Assembly (NCBI GenBank): GCA_942491385.1
Contig: CALOAF010000005.1
Coordinates: 682,001-746,000, forward strand
Reading direction: 5' to 3'
Length of the DNA: 64,000 bases
DNA from: UBA6170 sp942491385
GTDB taxonomy: Bacteria > Chloroflexota > Anaerolineae > Anaerolineales > Anaerolineaceae
The position numbers and the translations under genes were made by a program. Every line of letters begins with the position of its first letter. Position 1 is the first letter of the stretch. The notes under the pieces are model-generated. The model was not told where the DNA came from. It worked only from the letters and a program-made list of their open reading frames with translations, and searched no databases. Of this stretch, positions 9,378-18,006 are shown one piece after another.

Positions 9378-10841
9378 TTATAAATCTGCCTGACCCCAGG
9401 CCAGCATCAGTTCATGGAAAAAGACAATCATCTTGCCATACGACTCAACAGAGATGCGCTCATCGATGCCATGCATCCGACCCAGATCTTCTGCCGTTAG
9501 TTTAAATGGAGAGAACCGGTAGGTAGCATCGCTAATTGGTGCATAATAGCGGGCATCGGTAGCACCCATCACCAGATATGGGGCAACAGGAACACCATCA
9601 AACACTTTGCGAACCGTGTGTTTCAAAATCAAAAAAGAATTTGTATCGGTAGAAGAAACCGGAGAAGCTTCCCAAGCGCCATCACTCATTGGTTCAAATT
9701 CAACCTCGTCATCCTTAATGATCTTTCGAACGCGGTCACATACCCTGGCGATGCTATCACCCGGTAAAAGTCTGAAGTTAACAATTGCCTCTGCACTGGC
9801 GGGTAAAACATTTTCTTTAATACCGCCATTCACGATTGTCAATGCTGTGCTGGTGCGAATCATGGCGTTAGTCGTATGATTGGCTTCCGCTTGCATTTTT
9901 ACGATCGGTTTGAAAAACCATAGATTTGAAAAAACGAATTGCATCCCAAAAGAAGCAGACGAGCCTAAATTGCTGATCAAATCTTTTAATGCTTTTAATC
10001 GCACCGGTTGTTGGTTGGCATCCAGGCGGGCTAGAGCCCGCGCCAGCCTGCCAATGGCCATATCCTTCCCCGGCATGGATGAATGCCCGGGGCTGCCAGC
10101 CGCACGCAGCTTGAGACTTAAGTGACCTTTTTCAGCCGTCCCAATTAATGCAACCGGCACATCCACACCGGCAATGGTGCCTTCCATGATTGCACCGCCT
10201 TCATCCACCATGGCTGCCAGGTGAACACCCTGCCCATCCAGGTGCTCGACGATTTTCGCAGCACCATATTGACCGCCTAATTCCTCATCCTGGCCAAAGG
10301 CAAGGTAAATCTTTCGTTCGGGTTCAAAACCTTCCCTCAGCAATAATTCCGCTGACTCAAGCGTAGCCATCATCTGTGATTTAATATCAATCGTTCCACG
10401 CCCCCAGATGAATCCCTCTGCAATCTCTCCGGAAAATGGCGGATATGTCCAGGTATCCAGCGTGGATGGATCAGCAGGAACTACGTCCTGGTGCGCGGCA
10501 AATAAGATCGGGTTGAGATCCTTCTGTTTTCCTTCCCAGGTGAATAGAAGACTGGCATCGCTAATGATTTCTCGTTTCAACTTTTGATGAACCAGAGGAT
10601 ACATTTCTGCCAATTTTTTGTGTAATTTTTTAAATGGATCGTGATTAAATGTGGCGTGGTCGCTCGAAACCGTTTCCAGTTGAATTACATCTGACAGGCG
10701 TTTTGCTGCGCCATCAACATCCACTTCCACCAAATCTGATTCTTCAATCTCAGATAAGGGGCGCATCGCACGGGCTGTACGAATGAGCATAAAAGCCGCC
10801 AGGAATAATAAAATTACTACAATGATGATTACAGTTTCCAT
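9378..10841 (-). CDS. M20 family metallopeptidase, membrane-anchored (PM20D1-like)
   Basis: A 487-residue di-zinc amidohydrolase/carboxypeptidase. The N-terminal helix (VIIIVVILLFLAAFMLI) is a membrane anchor. Catalytic-domain motifs are FAAHQDVVPAD (metal-binding His and Asp), WGRGTIDIKSQM (bridging Asp) and FGQDEELGGQYGA (the general base and next ligand Glu-Glu). A dimerisation domain (HSSMPGKDMAIGRLARAL) follows, then MGATDARYY near the end. Length and order match the carboxypeptidase S/PM20D1 branch, which cleaves or forms N-acyl amino acids; the actual substrate is unknown. AGAGGT precedes the ATG. It is convergent with the lipoprotein gene and divergent from the cyclic-nucleotide-binding gene. 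Confidence 0.92.
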   Translation of the reverse strand: METVIIIVVILLFLAAFMLIRTARAMRPLSEIEESDLVEVDVDGAAKRLSDVIQLETVSSDHATFNHDPFKKLHKKLAEMYPLVHQKLKREIISDASLLFTWEGKQKDLNPILFAAHQDVVPADPSTLDTWTYPPFSGEIAEGFIWGRGTIDIKSQMMATLESAELLLREGFEPERKIYLAFGQDEELGGQYGAAKIVEHLDGQGVHLAAMVDEGGAIMEGTIAGVDVPVALIGTAEKGHLSLKLRAAGSPGHSSMPGKDMAIGRLARALARLDANQQPVRLKALKDLISNLGSSASFGMQFVFSNLWFFKPIVKMQAEANHTTNAMIRTSTALTIVNGGIKENVLPASAEAIVNFRLLPGDSIARVCDRVRKIIKDDEVEFEPMSDGAWEASPVSSTDTNSFLILKHTVRKVFDGVPVAPYLVMGATDARYYAPISDATYRFSPFKLTAEDLGRMHGIDERISVESYGKMIVFFHELMLAWGQADL

Positions 10842-10966
10842 CTTACCTCTTTTTCAATCTCTATCCTCTCCTGCTATCATGATAAAAAATTATGATCATC
10901 AGAGAGAGGGATTTGTGGCACTGATTATAGCATGCCTTCATTTGCTGACATTTGTCATAAAATTGT

Positions 10967-11033
10967 GTGGAATTTTCCTGAGACAATCAGGCAGTTCAAT
11001 GATAATTATCTCTACATTCAGGAAAATTTCCAC
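10967..11033. repeat. Long imperfect inverted repeat upstream of the CNB gene
   Basis: GTGG+AATTTTCCTGA (10967-10981) pairs with TCAGGAAAATT+T+CCAC (11018-11033), 15 bp with one bulged T, around a 36-nt centre. A second TCAGG (10987-10991) can pair instead with the CCTGA end of the left arm to make a small local hairpin. The element lies 35 nt before the ATG at 11069, in the divergent region between the M20 gene and the CNB gene. Confidence 0.55.
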
Positions 11034-11068
11034 TGTCCAGGAATCGGTCTCTTCATTAACATTAGAAA

Positions 11069-11587
11069 ATGGATGTTCGAGAATTAGCTTTACTACCCAT
11101 ATTCGAATCATTTACTCCATGGCAGATCCAACTGATCCAACCTTTTATGGAGTTTTGTTCCTTTCCTGCAGATATGGTAATATTCCAGCAAGGTGATCGG
11201 GCAGAAAATTTTTATATTTTAACCTCGGGTGAGATTGCTTTGCGCTTTAAACCGTATGATGGGCCAGCATTGGTAATTACAAAATTGACATTCGGTGATA
11301 TTTTTGGATGGTCTGCAGCCCTGGGTCGCACCTCATACAGTGCCGCTGCGATCGCAAATAGTGATGTAAAAGTCATTCGCCTACAAGCCAACAATCTACA
11401 AAAATTATGTACAATAGATCATGAGACAACTGCTCTCTTTCTCGATCGCCTGGTTGGTGTGGTATCAGGAAAATTAATGGACTCTCATCAAGAGATTCTG
11501 AACCTCTTCAGCAATGGGATGAATCTCAACAATGATTGTAAAAGGAGAATGAATCTAAATGGATCCGAAACCAGAATATACTCTTGA
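11069..11587 (+). CDS. Stand-alone cyclic-nucleotide-binding (Crp/Fnr-type sensor) protein
   Basis: This 172-residue protein is a single cNMP-binding beta-roll: LALLPIFESFTPWQIQLIQP, MVIFQQGDRAENFYILTSGE, and FGDIFGWSAAL in place of the phosphate-binding cassette. There is no C-terminal helix-turn-helix, unlike Crp/Fnr regulators, so it is a sensor or partner domain rather than a DNA-binding protein. The last 29 nt overlap the following nfu-type gene, implying translational coupling. The start has no clear Shine-Dalgarno. A long inverted repeat sits upstream. Redox or cNMP sensing linked to Fe-S assembly is a guess from this pairing. Confidence 0.82.
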   Translation: MDVRELALLPIFESFTPWQIQLIQPFMEFCSFPADMVIFQQGDRAENFYILTSGEIALRFKPYDGPALVITKLTFGDIFGWSAALGRTSYSAAAIANSDVKVIRLQANNLQKLCTIDHETTALFLDRLVGVVSGKLMDSHQEILNLFSNGMNLNNDCKRRMNLNGSETRIYS

Positions 11588-11810
11588 AGATCAAATGCGG
11601 GGTCTGATTGAACAGTTAGACGCCTATATCAACACATATCACGGTGGATCGGTTGACTATGTTGCCTATGAAGGTCGAATTGTCAAAGTGCGATTAGGGG
11701 GAGCCTGCACCGAATGCCCATTATCCGATACAACTGTTAAAGGGTGGATTGAAGGTACATTTAAACAATTTTTCCCTGATGAAGTGGAATCCGTAGAGCA
11801 AGTGCCCTAG
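11559..11810 (+). CDS. NifU C-terminal (Nfu) domain Fe-S scaffold/carrier
   Basis: This 83-residue protein consists only of the Nfu domain, with the cluster-binding CxxC in GGACTECPLSDTTVKGWIEG. Nfu proteins bind a 4Fe-4S cluster as dimers and deliver it to apo-proteins in the cytoplasm. AAGGAG at 11542 lies 11 nt before the ATG. The gene starts inside the end of the CNB gene (29-nt overlap), so both are made from one mRNA. Small single-domain Nfu proteins are normal in bacteria lacking the full NifU fusion. A short CCCTA/TAGGG stem right at the stop may terminate transcription. Confidence 0.9.
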   Translation: MDPKPEYTLEDQMRGLIEQLDAYINTYHGGSVDYVAYEGRIVKVRLGGACTECPLSDTTVKGWIEGTFKQFFPDEVESVEQVP

Positions 11811-11832
11811 TCTTTTTAGGGTTGGTCGAGGC

Positions 11833-12219
11833 TTATTCGAGAAATACTTCGACATGTTCCCCGTCATTTTCGTCAAACACATCTACGATTTTGCCAATCG
11901 TGCCCTCACGGATAAATTGCATTAAGTCAGACGGGTCTAACCCTTGAATTTCTGTTGAAAAACGCGCCCCCATTTTCATCCCAGCACTCAAAACACTCAC
12001 CGGTAGCCGCACATTTACCCTGGCCTTACCTGAATTCGTATCCGTCACCCGCACACGAAAGTATTTTGCTGTGCGACCGGATTCCTCTCCTGGTTGATCA
12101 CCTTTTTCCCGCTTAACTGATTGTTCGATGGATTCCAATAAACGAATACCGTCCTCAGCAGAAATGACTCCATCCTGAATCATTTTGAGAATTCGCATTC
12201 GTTCTTCAGAACTTGCCAT
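11833..12219 (-). CDS. SHOCT-like domain protein
   Basis: A 128-residue soluble protein. The N-terminus ERMRILKMIQDGVISAEDGIRLLESI is the short helical SHOCT-like/YvlB-type module that ends many small envelope-stress proteins. The C-terminal part (FRVRVTDTNSGKARVNVRLPVSVL to IVDVFDENDGEHVEVFLE) is predicted beta-rich and matches the adhesin-like domain seen with this module. The ATG at 12219 has AAGGAG at good spacing; a TTG two codons upstream is too close to that site. It is convergent with the Nfu gene. The biochemical role is not established. Confidence 0.7.
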   Translation of the reverse strand: MASSEERMRILKMIQDGVISAEDGIRLLESIEQSVKREKGDQPGEESGRTAKYFRVRVTDTNSGKARVNVRLPVSVLSAGMKMGARFSTEIQGLDPSDLMQFIREGTIGKIVDVFDENDGEHVEVFLE

Positions 12220-12288
12220 GATCAATCTCCTTTTGTATTAAACCAATCTTAGTTTAATTATTCTACCATGCTGACCATTCAAACAATG

Positions 12289-12969
12289 TCAAGTTCCCGA
12301 TGTTTTTTCCCACTTTCTGACTGCCTGTTGGATCATTCCTTTAACTTCTGCATCTGGAACAGCGTCGATCCCATCAAAATGTTCATTTTCAACCCAAACG
12401 GTCACCCCTTTATCTGGCATTTCCGTCAGACGAATTTTTCTTGCTTCTAAAGGACTTCCCTCTAATAAATCCTGCAGCACCTCGTCAACCTGTTCTACGA
12501 TACTCAGTTGTCGCTTATGCTTTTCAGCATTCTTCGGAGGCAAAACGGGAGGTGTTACCTCCGAAGTGACGACCTCTTTTATTTTGGGAGGTGCTACTGG
12601 CGCTGGTTTTGTTTCCACACCCAACCATTGTTGCGCTTCTGCTAGGTTTTTTTCCAGACGGGTTCTCTGCACCAAAGTCAATTGACTGGCTTCTCCGACC
12701 CATTCCTCCCCAAACAAGATGGCAAAGTGGTCATCATTAGTCGCCCTTCCCAGAGTTACCAATTTGGTGAATGAAACATCATTTTCCACTTCTTTTTCAG
12801 CATTCATATCTTCCTCATGAACCTCTGATAATGGTGTTGTTCGATCACTAACCTCTGTTTTTTTTGAGGTTCTTGAAAAATAAAGTGCCAGGAAAATAAT
12901 TAAGCCTAGAAATAAAAACCCGGCTAACCCAACAAAGATGCTTATCACCAAATTGGACATAAAACTCAT
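12289..12969 (-). CDS. Single-pass membrane protein of unknown function
   Basis: A 226-residue protein with one N-terminal transmembrane helix (LVISIFVGLAGFLFLGLII), then a long soluble part. A charged stretch leads to LVTLGRATNDDHFAILFGEEW, a coiled-coil-like segment (RTRLEKNLAEAQQWLG), a Pro/Val-rich linker, and a compact C-terminal domain (SIVEQVDEVLQDLLEGSPL to GMIQQAVRKWEKTSG). The chosen start overlaps the mutM stop as ATGA; a second ATG (12960) sits at a better distance from AAGGAAGG. Translational coupling to mutM is likely. I do not recognise the family. Confidence 0.7.
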   Translation of the reverse strand: MSFMSNLVISIFVGLAGFLFLGLIIFLALYFSRTSKKTEVSDRTTPLSEVHEEDMNAEKEVENDVSFTKLVTLGRATNDDHFAILFGEEWVGEASQLTLVQRTRLEKNLAEAQQWLGVETKPAPVAPPKIKEVVTSEVTPPVLPPKNAEKHKRQLSIVEQVDEVLQDLLEGSPLEARKIRLTEMPDKGVTVWVENEHFDGIDAVPDAEVKGMIQQAVRKWEKTSGT

Positions 12970-13814
12970 CCTTCCTTTTTTATTGTTCTTAAAGAGTGGG
13001 AACGGGGTTGACAATCGGGGCAAAAATGCGTTCCTCGTTGACCAACCAATATCTTTTCGATTAATGTACCACAAATCGGGCAGGCTTGTCCACTGCGAGC
13101 ATACACCCGAAATTCATTCTGAAAACTTCCCCCACGATATATCCAATCAATACTGGCACCGTTGCGCTCAATTCCTTTTGCTAGCACATTTTGGATGGCA
13201 GTCAGTAATTTTTGAGCCTGTGGTCTACTCAATTGAGCAGACCTTGCCAGGGGATGAATCCCGGCGATATGTAATGCTTCATCCGTATAGATATTTCCCA
13301 TTCCGGATATAAATGTCTGATCCATCAATAATGGTTTGAGTTGTCGGTTCCTGCTTACCAGACGCTGATAAAAATCATCTGCATCAATTATTTCTAACGG
13401 TTCGGGGCCAAGGCGATGCAGCAATCCATCCAAATCCTTTAGCAGCCAGACTCTGCCAAATTTACGCGTATCATTGAATGCCAAATAATAACCATTTTGG
13501 AAATACACCACCAACCGATCATGTTGTAATAATTCCTTTTCATCCGGTTCCACCCGTATATCTCCACTCATCCGCAGGTGTACGACGAAGAAATCGCTTG
13601 TCAATTGTATGATGATGAACTTGCCACGGCGATGAATATCCACTACCTCTTGGTTTTGAATTCTTTGTAAAAAATCAACCAGACCTGGCTCTGCCAGTGT
13701 TTTCTGCCAGAAGACTTCTGCTTGTTTGATCTGCCAACCCACAATCGCAGGCGCATCCCGTCCCCCTGAACGCAACGCCCTGCAAATGGTTTCAACTTCC
13801 GGAAGTTCTGGCAA
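12966..13814 (-). CDS. mutM: Formamidopyrimidine-DNA glycosylase
   Basis: This 282-residue bifunctional DNA glycosylase/AP lyase removes 8-oxoguanine and Fapy lesions. The N-terminus PELPEVETICRAL gives the catalytic Pro (after Met removal) and Glu. FISGMGNIYTDEALHIAGIHP is the helix-two-turn-helix, and the zinc finger C-P-I-C ... C-P-D-C closes the protein (ACPICGTLIEKILVG to HFCPDCQ). Length is normal for Fpg. It lies 9 nt after prs and overlaps the next membrane-protein gene by 4 nt, forming a three-gene minus-strand operon. Confidence 0.96.
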   Translation of the reverse strand: MPELPEVETICRALRSGGRDAPAIVGWQIKQAEVFWQKTLAEPGLVDFLQRIQNQEVVDIHRRGKFIIIQLTSDFFVVHLRMSGDIRVEPDEKELLQHDRLVVYFQNGYYLAFNDTRKFGRVWLLKDLDGLLHRLGPEPLEIIDADDFYQRLVSRNRQLKPLLMDQTFISGMGNIYTDEALHIAGIHPLARSAQLSRPQAQKLLTAIQNVLAKGIERNGASIDWIYRGGSFQNEFRVYARSGQACPICGTLIEKILVGQRGTHFCPDCQPRSHSLRTIKKEG

Positions 13815-13823
13815 AATTATCCC

Positions 13824-14819
13824 CTATTCGTTGAACAACTCACCCACACTACGGCCTTCATTCGCCCGCCGGATGACTTCGCCAATTAACTTGCTAATGG
13901 TCAATATTCTTAACCGTCCGGTGAAAAATGCTTCTTTTTCTTTTGAAATCGGTATGGTGTCTGTGGTAATAAATTGTTTGACCGGCAAGGCACCCATCCG
14001 TTCTGCAGCATCCTTTGAGAGACTGGGATGCACGAAGGAAATGTAAATATCGCGCGCGCCATTTTCTTTCAGTAAGCTTACCGCTTCCACCATCGATCCG
14101 CCGGTATCCACCTCATCATCGACAATGATCACATCCCTTCCATTGACATTTCCTATCAGGTTCAAAGCTTTGGCTTTGGCATCATTGCCCGCACGACGTT
14201 TCTCAATAAATGCCATGGGTACGTCCAGCGCAGCTGCATAATTACGACCTTTTTTCGCAAACCCCAGATCAGCGGTTACGATTACCGGGTCGATCATATT
14301 GGGTTTCAATGACTTCAGATAATCGAGTTGTAAGGAAAACGCTGAAAGTACATCCCCAGGGATCGAGAAGAAGCCTTGAATCTGACCTGCATGCAAATCC
14401 ATAGTGATGTAACGGTCTGCCCCGGCGGTTTGGATCATATCGGCCACAAGACGCGCCGTGATCGGTACCCGCGGTTGGTCTTTTTTATCCGAACGCGCAT
14501 AGCAAAGGTAAGGAACAACTGCAGTAATACGAGCGGCAGAGTCCAGGCGTAAGGTCTGGATCAGGATCAGTAGTTCCATCAAATTGCGGTGAACGGGTGG
14601 AGAAGTCGTCTGCATCACATAGCAATCCTGGCCGCGCACACTAGTATGTAGTTTTACAAATAAGTTTTCATTCGGGAACTCGATTATATCGCGTTCATTC
14701 AAATTCAAGCGTAAATAATCCGCTATCTTTTGCGCCAAGGTTGGGCAGGATGATCCTGCGTATAATTTGATACCCCCATACATCATTTTTTCATGTCGAC
14801 CGTGACTGGTATAAGCCAT
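13824..14819 (-). CDS. prs: Ribose-phosphate pyrophosphokinase
   Basis: This 331-residue cytoplasmic enzyme makes PRPP from ribose-5-phosphate and ATP for nucleotide, His and Trp synthesis. Recognisable are SVRGQDCYVMQTTSPPVHRNLMELL near residue 65, the KKDQPRVPITARLVADM flexible region, TMDLHAGQIQGFF, and the PRPP loop DVIIVDDEVDTGGSM. A ten-residue N-terminal extension precedes the usual MYGGIKLYAG start, but AGGTGA lies in front of the first ATG and supports it. It heads the prs-mutM-membrane protein operon. About 268 nt separate it from the divergent gene at 15088, with no strong promoter visible. Confidence 0.95.
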   Translation of the reverse strand: MAYTSHGRHEKMMYGGIKLYAGSSCPTLAQKIADYLRLNLNERDIIEFPNENLFVKLHTSVRGQDCYVMQTTSPPVHRNLMELLILIQTLRLDSAARITAVVPYLCYARSDKKDQPRVPITARLVADMIQTAGADRYITMDLHAGQIQGFFSIPGDVLSAFSLQLDYLKSLKPNMIDPVIVTADLGFAKKGRNYAAALDVPMAFIEKRRAGNDAKAKALNLIGNVNGRDVIIVDDEVDTGGSMVEAVSLLKENGARDIYISFVHPSLSKDAAERMGALPVKQFITTDTIPISKEKEAFFTGRLRILTISKLIGEVIRRANEGRSVGELFNE

Positions 14820-15087
14820 TTTTTTTCACCTACTTATGGAATTTAATTTCATAGCATAAAAACAAATTATCTAACAACTCAACAGATAGGTGGATTCTGG
14901 CAAAATCACATCATCTGGCAGGTTTTTACTCATTAAGCAACACTCTGGAATTCCGACTTTTTCCTATTTTAAGTGTAGACCATAATTGCCAAATTGCAAC
15001 ATTCTTTAGACAATTTTTCTTTTCTATCTTATCAAATTTGTTAATTGAAACTCATGAAATGAAAATGATTGCTGTTAAAATAAGCAT

Positions 15088-16395
15088 ATGGAATTTTACG
15101 AAGGATTTCGATGGCGGAAGAAGCCCAAAAAGGGTAGATCTTATGATTTACCATTATTTCCTTTTTTCTCTTCAACCATTATCTTATTAATCATCATTAT
15201 TGCTCTTAGTCCGATCCATGCGGTGCGTTCCTATTCTGGTTTTACGCATGCGGATTATCCACCCCGCCCACCTGAAATCTCATCAATTGACAACTCACAA
15301 GGTACGGTTGATGACAGTGTGAAACTGTCCTTACCGCCATTGAAAGCTGTTTTGCTGGTTGGCCCCATTGATGGAAATACTGGCACATGGACAACCAATG
15401 AAATAGCCAATATGGAATTAGCAGCTAATGTATTGACTAAAAATGGTGTGGAAGTTCATCGGTTTTACCCTGGCACAGGAACGTTTGCAGAAATTGAAGC
15501 TGCTGCCGAAGGAGCTCATTTCTTACTCTATCGTGGACATGGTGTTTATGATGGAAAAATACCCAATCCAACTGTGGGTGGGTTTTCTCTCAGTAGCGGT
15601 TATTATTCACCGGAACGTATTATCACCAACTTGCACCTGGCACCCAATGCAATTGTGATGTTGTATGGATGCTTTACTGCCGGATCATCCTCTGCGCCAG
15701 GGGATGAATATGACATTGGTATTAATGAAGCCAGCCGCCGAGTATCGCAATATTCCGCACCATTCTTCCGGATTGGGGCAGCAGGTTACTATGCAAACTG
15801 GTTTGGCAATGCATTCGAACGCTTTCTGATCAATCTCTTTGCAGGTCAAACGTTGGGCAGTGCATACGAGAATTATTTTGATTTCAATAGCCAGACTGTT
15901 TACCGTACGTTTCACCCAGAATTTCCAACGCTCCCCATGTGGGTTGATAAAGATAATTGGGATTATTGGAAATACAACAATGCGTTTGTGGGATTAGCAG
16001 ATAAAAAACTAACAGATTTGTTTCAACCACCAACCTTAGGCGGATTTCCAGAAAGTCTAAGATTCTTTTATTCCATCTCGGATCAGCAATTGATGAATGC
16101 AGCCTTTGACGTGCAACTGGAGAACACGGTCGATAACCAACTGATTGATTGGGAAGCCGCTCCCGACGCATCTTGGATCGTGGCTTCCCCAGAAGATGGT
16201 CAGACACCCAATACAATGTCTGTTTCGGTAACCAATTTCGATACGTCCATCCCCGGAGAATATAAAGGAACCATCACGATTAATGCAACAGTTGGTACAT
16301 CTCCGGTGGAGAATAATCCCATAACTTTACCGGTTACCCTGACAGTCTCAGATAACCACATAAGTAAAGTGTTTCTACCTTTAGTAGAAAATTAA
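15088..16395 (+). CDS. Secreted caspase-like (clan CD/CHAT-like) protein with BACON-like domain and LPLV tail
   Basis: A 435-residue protein. A basic cytoplasmic stretch and one hydrophobic segment (residues 28-45) give a signal anchor or uncleaved signal. The domain from residue about 85 to 285 has a clan-CD-like dyad: His151 in LLYRGHG and Cys195 in IVMLYGCFTAG, each after a hydrophobic strand as in CHAT and gingipain-type folds. A beta-sandwich domain of about 110 residues follows (YSISDQQLMNAAFDVQL to LPVTLTVSDN), resembling BACON/Ig-like modules. The last residues KVFLPLVEN match the short hydrophobic tail common at the end of exported Chloroflexi proteins. Peptidase activity is inferred from the dyad only. 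Confidence 0.72.
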   Translation: MEFYEGFRWRKKPKKGRSYDLPLFPFFSSTIILLIIIIALSPIHAVRSYSGFTHADYPPRPPEISSIDNSQGTVDDSVKLSLPPLKAVLLVGPIDGNTGTWTTNEIANMELAANVLTKNGVEVHRFYPGTGTFAEIEAAAEGAHFLLYRGHGVYDGKIPNPTVGGFSLSSGYYSPERIITNLHLAPNAIVMLYGCFTAGSSSAPGDEYDIGINEASRRVSQYSAPFFRIGAAGYYANWFGNAFERFLINLFAGQTLGSAYENYFDFNSQTVYRTFHPEFPTLPMWVDKDNWDYWKYNNAFVGLADKKLTDLFQPPTLGGFPESLRFFYSISDQQLMNAAFDVQLENTVDNQLIDWEAAPDASWIVASPEDGQTPNTMSVSVTNFDTSIPGEYKGTITINATVGTSPVENNPITLPVTLTVSDNHISKVFLPLVEN

Positions 16396-16426
16396 TTGTT
16401 GGTCTGGATTCTTTCGACTTTAATCC

Positions 16427-17745
16427 TTACGGTTGCAACCGGTTCGGTCCTCGGAATATAAACACCGACTCGCGGATATTGGGTAATTTCAGCATAACCA
16501 TCATCAATCTTGAGAGACCCATCCCATAGCCACCATGCGGAGGGCAGCCATAGCGGAAGAAATCCAGATAAAACTGGATGGGGTCAGACGTCAGCCCTTT
16601 TTCTTTGGCCTGCTCCAGCAAGACGTCGTAACGATGCTCTCGTTGAGCACCGGTGGTGATTTCCAACCCATTCGCTAACAGATCAAAGCTGCGGGTCAAA
16701 TTTTCACCTTTCTTCATATGATAGAAAGGTCTCACAGCAAACGGCCATTCGGTGATGTACACAAAATCGCTGCCGGTTTTCTGCTTGATGTAATCGCCTA
16801 TTGCTCGCTCAGCACCTGGATCAAGATCGTTCTTCTTTTCAGGGGGTAGTTGATACTCTACTTCTATTAGTATCTGATGGGCTTCTGCCATGGTAACCCG
16901 TGGGAACGGGACCTGGGGCACTTCGATTTCCAGGCCTAGAATGTCCTTGATCTCTTCACCATGTGCATCTTTGACTCGTTGATATGCATATTGCAGCATT
17001 CGTTCCTGGTTTGACATGACTTCATCTTCATCTTCGATCCACGAAATTTCCAGGTCGATACTGGTGAATTCAGTCATATGTCGGGATGTAAACGAAGGGT
17101 CCGCTCGGAAGACCGGTCCAATTTCAAAGACGCCTTCAAAACCTGCAGCCATCGCCATTTGTTTGTAAAATTGTGGGGATTGTGCCAGATAGGCCTTGGT
17201 TTCAAAGTAATTCAGCTCAAATAATTCCGCACCGGATTCACTGGGACTACCCATTAATTTTGGGGAATGCATTTCAATATATCCGCGTTTCACCCAAAAC
17301 TCGCGCAACGCCATTTCCATCGTGGTTTGAATTCGGAAAAGCAGCAGATTTTCTGTACGGCGTAAGTCCATAAAACGCCAATCCAGACGATAATCCAGTG
17401 CTGGCAAATTATCTTTTTCGCCAAACGGTTCGAATGGTAAGGGCTTTCTGCTAGTGCTTCAACCTTCAGAGATTCCAATTGAATTTCTAAACCACCTAAT
17501 TTTACCGAGGGATTATCGATGACCTTACCGGTCACCTGCAAAGCAGATTCTGTGGTCAGGGTGGAAACTAACTCCGCCAATTTCTCGTCATTTGGTTTCC
17601 AGTGAGTGATTTGCACCATCCCTGTCTTATCGCGTAATACAATAAATTGAATCTTCTTCTGGTCGCGTAGTACATGCAGCCAACCCTTGATCATCACTGT
17701 CTGGTCTAGGTGTGCTCTTAAATCTCCGATGGGTGTTCTTTCCAT
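16427..17745 (-). CDS. aspS: Aspartyl-tRNA synthetase, archaeal type, interrupted by a frameshift
   Basis: Class II synthetase of about 438 residues if the frame is repaired. An N-terminal OB anticodon-binding fold (VMIKGWLHVLRDQKKIQFIVL) is followed by the catalytic core with SPSESGAELFELNYF, AYLAQSPQFYKQM, FRADPSFTSRHMTEFTSID and motif 3 (GYGMGLSRLMMVML). It ends GPNRLQP, as the archaeal/eukaryal-type AspRS does. The frame breaks at the CCC run (17441-17443): upstream reads EALAESP, downstream continues as LPFEPFGEKDNLPALDYR in another frame, so one base is missing. As an essential gene this is probably a sequencing error unless another AspRS exists. The ATG at 17745 has AAGGAG 9 nt upstream. 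The His in GWLHVLRD hints at the nondiscriminating type, uncertainly. Confidence 0.85.
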
Positions 17746-17887
17746 GTTCATTTCTCCTTGAGTTTTCTATCAGGATACGAAGATGTGCAGTTTTCCCAAT
17801 ACTGCAAATCTCATTGGGTCCTCGTTTATGTTCAAAATCTCCCCAAAGTATAACTTAATGCCTGTATTCGGGCAAAAGGAATATTTT

Positions 17888-18006
17888 TAGCTCAAAGTTA
17901 TAGGATGAAAGGTGAAAGTCAAACAAAAAGCTTTCGGTTTTCAGCTTTTCCGATTTAGTCTTTAGGTTTGGCACCTTGGGCTTTCAGCCTTTCGCCTTTC
18001 GTTTCA
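17888..18006 (-). repeat. Degenerate heptamer array A at the 3' end of meaB
   Basis: Seventeen successive 7-nt blocks can be laid out. The clearest run is plus-strand GCTTTCG, GTTTTCA, GCTTTTC, CGATTTA, GTCTTTA, GGTTTGG, CACCTTG, GGCTTTC, AGCCTTT, CGCCTTT, CGTTTCA (17930-18006). On the minus strand these read as AGCTGAA/CGAAAGG-type units. The last codons of meaB (LKRKAKG and its TGA at 17984-17986) lie inside the array. Confidence 0.7.
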
